Shown here: one piece after another, positions 55,731-64,000 of the stretch
How positions within the stretch are numbered: the first letter of the stretch is position 1
How the letters are laid out: each line of letters starts with the position of its first letter
Assembly (NCBI GenBank): GCA_031002005.1
Contig: CM061921.1
Location: 127,998,597-128,062,596 of the forward strand
DNA: 64,000 nt
Source of the DNA: Vandiemenella viatica
Taxonomy: Eukaryota; Arthropoda; Insecta; Orthoptera; Morabidae
Direction of reading: 5' to 3'
The notes under the pieces: model-generated
What the model was told of the DNA's origin: nothing
The model's input: only the letters and a program-made list of their open reading frames with translations
The model's database searches: none
Translations under genes and position numbers: made by a program

Positions 55731-56699
55731 GTCTGGCTAGAAGTCAGGAACCTCATTAGTTTTATTTATACTTATTAGACATACACTTTGCAGTTGAGGA
55801 AACATTCTTGAGAAAAAAAACTTATGTGATTGCTCATCTTTTTGTAGTAGTACTGTTGGAGACAGCGTGATTATTCTGAAATACTCATTCTTTCTCTGAT
55901 CAATAGATTTCTTTTCAGAAGCTACTATTTTGTTCGACATCGATGTATGAGGTGACAATTATTTTCTCGCATATCTCATGAACCAGATTTTGCTATTTAC
56001 ATTATATGTGTATATATTTGTATTGAGTATTTACAACAAAATGAGACAGTTAAGGCTGGGTCTGTAGATATACGTATGCATCATGAAGTTTATTCTGGAG
56101 AAGTGTGTGGACGTATTAGAATCTCATATCGACAAAAACTGTAGTAGGCTCTGGTGCAAGGCGCAGTAATTGCCCTCATGCTACTGTTACGGTCTGAAAT
56201 ATTCCTTATGTAAGGACATAATGGTACCCGCCGCTTATGTTCTCACAAGGCGTTGTCATCTTCTCCCAGATGTCAATTTTCACGCTACAAAAAACACACT
56301 TTTCAACCTCTCTTTCCTTATATATGAATCCTGCAAGTGCGATATCTCCCTTATCGATGAAAGGCACTGACCAGTTTTCAAACGTTGTCATAATCTGTGT
56401 TTCAGAGTTGAACATCTTTCAGTTGATCCTGTTCCGCAGGATAAAAGAAAATTTATTCTGAAGTTGCTCCTGACTGATTTTCACTTATAGATTTTGCAGG
56501 TTGCGAAGAAAGTCATGTTAGAATTCTTTACCTTCCATATGAAGTTAGTAGTGGTATCTGAAAACCATACTCAGGAGACATAGGGCTTTCAGAATGACTG
56601 GTAGTGGCCGACTTCATTCATTCTTAGAAACGAAACAGATAGGTAAGTTAGTATCTATTTAGCATTAAAAACAAAATGTATGCAGTCTTCTTTAGCCCA
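55731..56699. other. Non-coding, no recognised feature
   Basis: The longest frame (minus, 55737-55958) has no recognisable motif. No terminal repeat or tRNA-like head is seen. Confidence 0.35.
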
Positions 56700-57175
56700 A
56701 TTCACTAATCCTTCGCCAATTGAATGAATAGTGTCGTACATCCATCGCAGGATATGGATTCAAATCATCATCTGACGATCCAAATTTTTCTATAGTTTCT
56801 TCAAATTACTCCAAGTTAATGCCGGAAGGGTTCCTTCAGAAAGTTGTGGCTGAATTTCTTATAAAAGGCCTAGGTTGATAGGGTGCAGAGACTGGTGGGT
56901 GAGCGATTCGGGAAGATGAAGCTTCGAATAACCATCAAACCATACAGATATCCGTTTTTCCGCGGTTTCTTAAAATCACTCCAGGCGAATACCCACTACA
57001 CACCTTTTCAATATATGCGAGAAATAAGAACAGAAGCATACAAAAAACTCGATGAAAACCACATATATCAGATGCCGGACTTGAACCGACAACCCCTGAA
57101 ACGCAGAGCAAATACACCACCATTACATTGCCGAGGTTTGGGTGAGTTTGCTAAACGTGAGGCCCAGGTACATTA
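56700..57175. mobile_element. Two degenerate SINE remnants
   Basis: At 56755-56870 there are body-type remnants in plus orientation (ttcaaattactccaagttaatg, gggttccttcagaaag). At 56935-57140 there is a core remnant (ccgcggtttcttaaaatcac) followed by a minus-oriented tRNA-like segment (cttgaaccgacaacccctg). They are too worn for precise ends. Confidence 0.5.
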
Positions 57176-57204
57176 GAGCTATTATTATTACTTGAGAACT
57201 TAAA

Positions 57205-57365
57205 AGTAATAGGAGAGATTGTGTCTTTCCTGAGCCCGACTGTCACAATTTTTGCTACGGCTGTTTAAACTGATCCTCATCAAGATATTCTTATTTTATT
57301 CTTTTTTACTTTCAACCCGAAATACCTCCTCCACCTGATAATCGTACAAAACCTTAAACCTGTGC
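57205..57365. repeat. Inverted copy of the repeat at 44140-44230
   Basis: Contains gagcccgactgtcacaattt and gctacggctgtttaaactg, the reverse complement of 44170-44212, with matching outer phrases. Confidence 0.65.
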
Positions 57366-57469
57366 AACTACACGAAAAATTCTAAGAAATGGAGAAGTGA
57401 CCTAGACATTACCTTCCATTGTTGTATAAATAGTGATATATACCATAATACTCTCCACAAGCTGCAATT

Positions 57470-57830
57470 AGATTCAGGACTGCTAGCCTATCAAAGACTG
57501 CGGGTTCGAATTCCCATCCGGCTATGCAAATTTGGATTTTCCACGGTGTCTTGAAATCCCACCAGACGAATGCGTGGATAGTTTATTCAAAAATGATTTT
57601 GCAGAATTATCTCCCATTCACAGCTTGCCTCAAAATTATTTCCATTCAAAGCTAACGGGCCTATTCTTGTCCTAGTCGATGTTTTTAAATTCTTTTACTG
57701 TATACAGTTCCCGGTTTATATCCTAGTCTGGAAGGGGGCGGAAAAGTACGACGGAGTCCACATCCAGGGGGCAAAGAGCAGCTTATATTTAATTAAACCT
57801 ATAAATACAACATACTGTCCACATTAAACC
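57470..57830 (+). mobile_element. Degenerate SINE-like repeat, same variant as 44640-44990
   Basis: A B-box-like gggttcgaattcccatccgg at about 57503 is followed by the core gatttttccacggtgtcttg-like region and a 3' part with aaagctaacgggcctattc. It ends near aacctataaatacaacata, as in the 44.6-kb copy in opposite orientation. Confidence 0.7.
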
Positions 57831-60165
57831 CTTTACACAGTGTTATTCAGGCACAGTAAATGAGTATTTGAAAGAAAGAGTCAGCATTACACAATGACAG
57901 CCCCTCTAAGCAATCAGAAATGTGCATTGGAGCTAGCAGGGTATGAAACCAGGGCTCTAGATTATATTTTTCGTGTAATAGTACAATTTTTATTTGTAAT
58001 TGCCCTCAACAAGCGGATGGAAGGTTATTAGCGTCCATTAGATTCGAACCCGGTATCTGTTGCAGTGGCATGCCTTTTGTAGCGTCGCAGAACAGTGTAC
58101 CTATTTGGGGACGAATGTTCTTCAACTCATAGTAAAAAAGCATTCAGTCAATTTTCTGTGGTGTAGTAACTGAATAATTTATGTATGGTAATAATCTTTA
58201 TAATATAACATAGTTACTGGGTTGCTAATTTTTAAATGTGATAACTTCAAAAAAGTTGTGCTGTAATAGGAAAACCAAGCTGGAAGAGGGGTTAATTATG
58301 GTAAAAATCTGCACATGCCTCACACGTCTATATTATCTCAAATACGGGTGGCAGCAGTAACACTCAGTGACACATATCATTGAAGTCTGTCGCAAATGAT
58401 TTTCGGGGACTGAGTATACATAAGCCATAGATTCTCTAGGAATGTTTTTTCTGTTATCAAGAATAATAATTTTTTGTTTTGTTATCAACACACGCCTAAA
58501 AGTCAGACAATAATAGATTAAATAATATCATCTTTACTAAATAACTAGAGCGTGGAAATTCGTTAAACTTTAAAGCTTTGAATATTTTTGAGGTAGATTG
58601 TTGTAGCCTGTATAAAACTTTCATTTAATTTTTTTACTTATTTAAGGGCTAAGTATTTCATTGGATTTATTTTTTCGAGATGTTGGTTGGTTTGTGGTGA
58701 GGTTACCTAAGGCATACCTAGCTAAATTACTTAAACTTGAAGCGGTATTTGTTCGAGACGCTTCATATTTATAAATAAACTATTACCATTGCACGTGATT
58801 CGTCGTGGAATTACACAGTGACTAGATAATACGGGTGACGTAGCAAAAGGATATTTACGAAGCATGCTGATTCAACTTCGTAAAACGCACAGCGGGGGTA
58901 ATGAAGTGGTCCGCTCGCGGAAGCTTCATATTTTACTAGCAAGCGTTGGTCGGTGTGAGCAGCGGAGACTATTTCGCAGTGCAACCACCGCGGCACCCTT
59001 GGTAGTGTAGTGCAGGTGTTTGGAGATGGGAAAGGAGATAAGTGGACCTCATTCCTTCAGTGGTGACAGTCCACCCGTGCCAGCGGTGCGAGGAGTACAG
59101 AGCGTGTGTGTCCGTGTATGCATGGAAGGATGATAACACTATTATTTGATAATAAGTTCAGACAAGTTTTGTTTTTCTTGTTTCACGCAAAAACCCTTGT
59201 TTTGAAGAGAATAATTCAGCTGGCCAGTGAGGCGCCGTTCGAAAAGGATAATAATCGAATGTGTTCCAAAGCAAGTGCTCGTCCAGTTTAAGCACAGTGC
59301 GACGATTGAATTTTGTTTGTGTGTGTTGTACACAGAAATTCCTTGAAGAACGGACAGCGCTGACTACAATATAAACATTACCTAGACGGTAATTACACAA
59401 TTTTCTATTCAGCCAGAACAAACCGAGTCAAATTGTGGCGCATTGTACCCGAAAGTGAAAACCTGTAGAGAATTGTGCACTCTGATTTTATTTTGAGTTA
59501 GTCGGACTTTGTTCATGATCTGTCATTTCATTGTTTACTAAATCAATTTTTATTATACAGATATAATTTTCTTGTCATATGTGTTAGTCAATTCAAATCA
59601 TCTTTCCTTATGTTGATAACAATAAATGCAAGTGTCAGTATATAAAATAAATATAAATTTCCTTGTAATAAAACAAACAATTCCGTTTCTAAATGTGTAT
59701 TGAAAATTCTGGAAGGACACCTTCCATGGCGCCCAGGCTAAATTGAACAAGGTATTTTATACACAAAATTTTAATGAAAGGGCTGACTATGTTCAATCTA
59801 GTTAAAAGATGTATAAGATGTATGGGGCTGTAATGTTACTTGAGTTTATTTCGGGCTTTATCTGAGGATTTTTGAGCCATTTTTGGTATTTTACAATTTA
59901 TCGAAAAGTGTACATAGATCGAGAAAGTTAAAATGTTACACCCACTACCAGGAAGATAGATCCAAGTGGAGGATTTGAGTAAAAATTTAATGATTCATGA
60001 TTTTGGAAGATAAAAGTTGTATTTTGGTTACTATAGCTTAGGAAAGCGACACTGGGAATAGTAAGATACTTTATTCTGTGCGAAAATTTGGAAACAGTAA
60101 GTGAGTTTAAAATATTGAAGACGAGCGTGAGTTAATGTACAACTGCATAAATCTATTTCGGAGAG
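57831..60165. other. Mostly unassigned; tRNA-like trace and a GC-rich island
   Basis: At about 58030-58070 the minus strand contains gggttcgaatc, a B-box-like phrase, perhaps an old SINE. The segment 58810-59130 is clearly richer in GC and CpG than its surroundings and could be a first exon/promoter or a LINE leader. I see no supported coding frame or splice pattern. Confidence 0.35.
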
Positions 60166-61850
60166 ACATACAGAGAGCCTTTTTTCTTGTCAACAGTATT
60201 TCGACTGGTTTGATGCAATACTTCATCCCTTCCTGTCTTGTGATAACCTATGTCTGCATATGCCATGCGTCCCACGTCCTCAATTATCTGCTTCTTATAT
60301 TCTAAGCTCTTTCTTCCTCTACAGTTCTTACCTTCGATTGTTCCCTCCACTAACATATTAACCAATCCAGCATATCTCAAAATATGACCTACCATCTTGT
60401 CTCTTCTTTCTGCAAGCTTCTTCCACAAACTTCTTTTCTCACCCATCATTTTCAAAACTCGTTCATTTCGTACTTTGTCTGTCCACTAAATTTACAGCAT
60501 TCTTCTGCAGCACCACATTTCAAATGCTTCAATTTTCTTTCTTTTTGGTATTCCTAACGTCCATGTTCCGATATCATAAAGTGTTGTGCACCACAAATAG
60601 AGTTTTAAAAAGTTCTTTCTAATTCCTAGGTCAATGTTTGAAACTAAAAGATTTCTCTTTTTCATGAATGCTTTTTTGCTAGTGCTATTCTGCTTTTATC
60701 ATTCAGGTTTCGGCCATAGGTTGTAATTTTGCTTCCCAAGCAGCAGAATTCACTTACTTCTCCTATTGCATCCGATCCTATTTTTATATTTAATCTACTG
60801 TGAATGCTATCATTTCTGCTACATTTCATCACGTCTGTCCTGCTTTGATTTATGCAGTCCAAAATCTTCCTTCAGTATTTTTTTTCATTCCATTCTCAAT
60901 ATCCTCAGCCTGTTCTGCTAACAAGACACCGTCATCACCAAATCGTAGCATACTGATTTTTTCTTCCTGAACACTTATGCCACAAGAAATTTTTTCTTTT
61001 ACTTCCTTTATTACTTCATCCACATACAAGTTGAATATTAACGGGGATAGACTAGAACCTCGTCTCACACCCCTTTTAAATGATACACGTCTCTCATGAT
61101 TCTCTACTTTAATTATAGCCACTTGATTCTTATAGAGTTTATAAAGTATTCTTCTATCTCGATACTTTGGACCAATTTTTTTTTTTTAATTGAATATCTT
61201 GTCCCACCTAAAATTATCAAAAGCTTTTTTCTAAATCAACAAACGCCATAAAAGCATCTGTTTTTTTCTTGATCCTCTCCTCAAGTATTAATATTAAAGA
61301 CAGAATTGCTTCACTCGTACCACGATTTTTCCTAAAACCCAAACTGATCTTCACCTACTATCTCTTCTTCCACCCTATCCATCCTTCTGTATTTTATTCT
61401 GGTCAGTAATTTTGAATCATTTGATGTTAGCCTAAAGGTGCGGTAATTCTCACATTTGTCGGCTTGTGCTTCCTTCGGAAGTGTGAAGATGATATTTTTA
61501 TTAAAATCGGTTGAAAATTCTCCTGTTTAATTTTGATAGTCAGCTTGAATAATCATTCGATTCCTTCTTCTCCTAGGGATTTCAGAACTTCTGCAGGGAT
61601 CTCATCAATTCCAACTGCGTTATTTGCTTTCAAGTAATGTAGAGCTGTATTAAATTATGTCCTCAAAACAGGATCTCCCCATTCATCAACGTCGACATCG
61701 CCCTCCTTTTCCACTATGCTATTGTTCAAGTCGTCCGCATCATACAGTTTCTCAATGTATTCGTTCCATCGGTTAGCTCTATCGTCAGAGCTTAAAAGAG
61801 GTTTCCCATCGGCAGCCTTAATGTTCTCACATCTTTTACATGAGTAAATA
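60166..61850 (-). pseudogene. RTE-type LINE fragment (copy 3)
   Basis: Minus-strand pieces are DPVLRT (about 61680), IDEIPAEVLKSLGEEGIE, MAIIKVENHERRVSFKRGVR, LSPLIFNLYVDEVIKEVKEK, a palm box reading LRFGDDGVLLAEQ (GDD in place of ADD), SRLNIKIGSDAIGEVSEFCC, and the C-terminus EGKNCRGRKSLEYKKQIIED. It covers the RT and C-terminal part, including regions missing from copy 2. Frame breaks are frequent. Confidence 0.85.
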
Positions 61851-62359
61851 TATGCGAGATACGAAGTTCAAGGATCATCACCACAAGAAAAAGTAGCCGA
61901 TGTTTGAGCTAAGCTTTTTTAAATTAAAATTAAATTTCACCATAACGTTACAATTGTTTATTTTGGCACAAAACTTTGGTTCGGTATACTTATTACTATC
62001 TACATAGCAAAATTTCTTTCATTGTGAGATATATATCGCAATATATCCTAAATGTTGGTGTCTAATTCTCGGACTTATCGTTCTCGAATATTGTCGATTC
62101 CTTGTAGTTCTTATTCATTATTACTAGGCCCTTGTTGGATTCAAGTGATACTGATGATGGCGTTTGTATTCATGGGGTGTTTCAGAAATCATTTGGAGCG
62201 ATTCCTACCACACAAGAGAACCTATATAGTTATTGCGGGAAAACGAATCTCTTTACCTACACTTCATTATACCATTTATCAATCAACTTGTAAATAAATA
62301 GTAGTATGTAGTCGGGCTTTCTACCTCAAAGGCATCGCACTCTAAAGGCCCACTAGACA
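61851..62359. other. Non-coding, no recognised feature
   Basis: A short open frame (62052-62297) has no recognisable content. This is the DNA between the RTE relic and the upstream region of the host gene. Confidence 0.35.
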
Positions 62360-62600
62360 GGTCGTTAATTACAATAATAGGTTAATTAATGTCACAAAAG
62401 CCAAGCTTAATTAAAATTTCTATCAGCCGGATAATAAACAAGGTTATTACCTGTCAACATGATATTAATGGCTGTCTTCTAATTTTCAATTTCTGTCAGA
62501 GAAATAATAAACGTCTGCCGTTTCATTATAGTTTCTGTCAGCTGGGCACTAAAGCCAGTAATTAATGGCTGCGCCGTGGAGCCGGCCCATTTCCCGTATA
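62360..62600 (+). promoter_or_regulatory. Candidate upstream regulatory cluster with TAAT sites and a repeated TTTCTRTCAG unit
   Basis: TAATTA/TTAATTAA cores occur at about 62365, 62382, 62408 and 62559, which are homeodomain-type sites. The unit aatttctatcag...ataataaac (62414) recurs as aatttctgtcag...ataataaac (62489) and gtttctgtcagc (62531). No transposon feature is seen. It lies 300-500 bp upstream of the initiator. The function is inferred only. Confidence 0.4.
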
Positions 62601-62826
62601 TTTAATGGATGTCATTTACTTAGATTGCTTCACCCCCTCCACGGACCACAGTGACCTTCAGAATTCCGACTTGCGGGCCAACCAGACCAAGGTTACCCGG
62701 TAATGCTAATTAGACACCTGCGTGTTTAGAACGGTTTACCGCCCTCAACCTATCCTACCGACCGACTCTATATACGCAGGCACCGATCCCGCCCAGACTT
62801 TCGCTTAATTTCGCTGTGTGCTCTTG

Positions 62827-62834
62827 TATATAAG
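62827..62834 (+). promoter_or_regulatory. TATA box of the host gene
   Basis: tatataag lies about 32-34 bp upstream of a consensus arthropod initiator, the expected spacing. Confidence 0.7.
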
Positions 62835-62858
62835 TCAAACGTCTGCCATAAGCTACAC

Positions 62859-62864
62859 TCAGTC
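62859..62864 (+). promoter_or_regulatory. Arthropod initiator (TCAGTC), probable start of transcription
   Basis: TCAGTC with the A at 62861 matches the insect TCAGT initiator and gives a 40-nt leader before the ATG at 62901. Confidence 0.7.
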
Positions 62865-62900
62865 TATTTCCAGCGCACAGCCTGATCACATCGCAGCGAG

Positions 62901-63980
62901 ATGTCCAAAGATCTTGGAAGAATAATTGCATTTAGCGATACAGGTAAGTGTTAAAGTAAACGTAACTTACTTAGTTCTATCTAATTTAATGTGATACAAT
63001 ATAATCTAAATTTTCTAATTACAGATCAGCAGCAGTTATTGGAGGACCTTAATAATTCGTCATGTGGTAATAAATCTGCTTTAGTTATCTTTTATGTGAC
63101 TTTTTTCCATGTACTGGTGCTAATTATTATTTTTATTTTATTTTTTTTGCTTTAGCTTTCTGCTATAAACCTCATGCCAGTCTGGATGATTTCGGTAGTG
63201 ATAAATTATTTATTCACGAAACACTATTGTGTTCAAGTAGTCTATATTATTAATTTTTTTTACATGATATGACTTGGAAATCTCATGTTGTGACCTTTTT
63301 GATTTCCGTAAGAAATTTTTTGGATAGAGGAATATATTATTTATTTCCATTCCTTTAACTGATATTTTTTTCTGTCCTCAGAAAGCAGCGACCTTAATAG
63401 ATATGTTTTTGAATGGGAGTAGTTGTATTATAATTTACATTTTTTTTTTAATACTCTGTGAATAATATTTGCTATCACATACCTTTCTTCTTTTTTCAGA
63501 TGAGCCAAGTAGCAAGAAGCAAAAGAGCTCTTGTCAGGCATTATCGAGCTCAAAACGGTCCAACATTATTAGCGGAAAGTATTATTTTTTTTTTTTACAA
63601 TAGGAGGTTGTGAATTATTTTTTTTCATGATACTAAAAAAAAATTTCTTTTCAGGTTTCTCGCAATGGACTATTCAACCATATCCAGGTTTGGATGAGTC
63701 ACAGTCATCGAGGCTGCCAATGATGCAATCTGGGCAAGGAATTCTACCACACATGAATGGTAAATACATTCTAACAGTAATTTTATTGCAGTACTGTCTT
63801 ATTACGAAATTATGTTTTTCCAAGATACTAAAACAATTTTATAATTTTATAATTTTTGATCATAATGGATCATTCTACCCTCTGTGGTTATAAAGGAGTC
63901 ACAGAGCCTACCCTCAGGCAACATTCCTTCTACGACACCGCCAAAATGGATTTTACCACAGCCACCTGCTCACTGGACCG
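62901..63980 (+). CDS. Host gene of unknown function with very short exons (5' part, runs off the window)
   Basis: The ATG at 62901 is followed by probable exons at 62901-62943, 63025-63066, 63156-63194, 63382-63404, 63500-63578, 63655-63759 and 63896-63980, with GT...AG borders and T-rich acceptors. The phases fit: 43, 42 and 39 nt keep phase 1, 23 nt returns to phase 0, 79 nt goes to phase 1. Peptides include MSKDLGRIIAFSDT, QQLLEDLNNSSC, QPYPGLDESQSSRLPMMQSG and EPTLRQHSFYDTAKMDFTT. There is no signal peptide and no known domain; Ser/Gln-rich composition would suit a nuclear or disordered protein. The tiny exon 4 and the frame of exon 5 are the weakest points. The last donor gtaagt at 63981 shows that it continues. 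Confidence 0.6.
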
Positions 63981-64000
63981 GTAAGTACTGTGAATCAGTT

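Noticed and set aside
62052..62297. Upstream exon of the host gene
   Set aside because: It has no motif, no splice sites consistent with the downstream exons, and it lies far upstream of the TATA/initiator pair.

Overview
This is eukaryotic DNA, almost certainly from an insect with a large, transposon-rich genome. It is AT-rich, has no operons or ribosome binding sites, and is packed with tRNA-derived SINEs, non-LTR retrotransposons (RTE, CR1 and R1-like), a Penelope-like element, Tc1 and hAT transposons, MITEs and a Helitron-like element. The repeat mix suggests a polyneopteran such as a grasshopper or stick insect; that is inference, since no species marker is present.

The main content is a decayed Polinton/adintovirus-like endogenous element at about 20.96-36.43 kb. 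Two R1/CR1 LINEs and two SINEs have split its genes, so short protein matches lie up to 5 kb apart. Read through the insertions, the minus strand carries a PLA2-like gene, an adenain-type protease, a penton/minor-capsid-like gene, an intact 43-codon ORF, the major capsid protein and an unknown downstream gene. The plus strand carries the packaging ATPase, a small structural-protein-like ORF, a DUF8207-like gene and, at the far left, an unrecognised gene converging on the capsid cluster. The integrase is on the minus strand. No protein-primed DNA polymerase was found. Frameshifts, stops and lost catalytic residues show the copy is dead.

The left part (0.2-19 kb) is a set of nested insertions. 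A Penelope-like unit with 340-bp inverted arms lies in a hAT pseudogene and holds two TA-flanked DNA elements. An RTE element is split by a CR1, itself interrupted by another repeat. Next come a second MITE related to the first, a 1.1-kb inverted-repeat element, a possible LINE ORF1 and a Helitron-like element.

The right part (36-62 kb) is mostly unassigned AT-rich DNA with SINE and LINE relics. The exception is 48.97-55.3 kb, where a long-inverted-repeat element contains a 5'-truncated R1-like LINE, which in turn contains an intact-looking Tc1 transposon; a second, dead Tc1 sits in the other arm.

At the right edge (62.36-64.0 kb) is the only good candidate for a resident host gene: a TATA box plus arthropod initiator, then at least seven very short exons separated by short T-rich introns, continuing past the window. 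I do not recognise its product.
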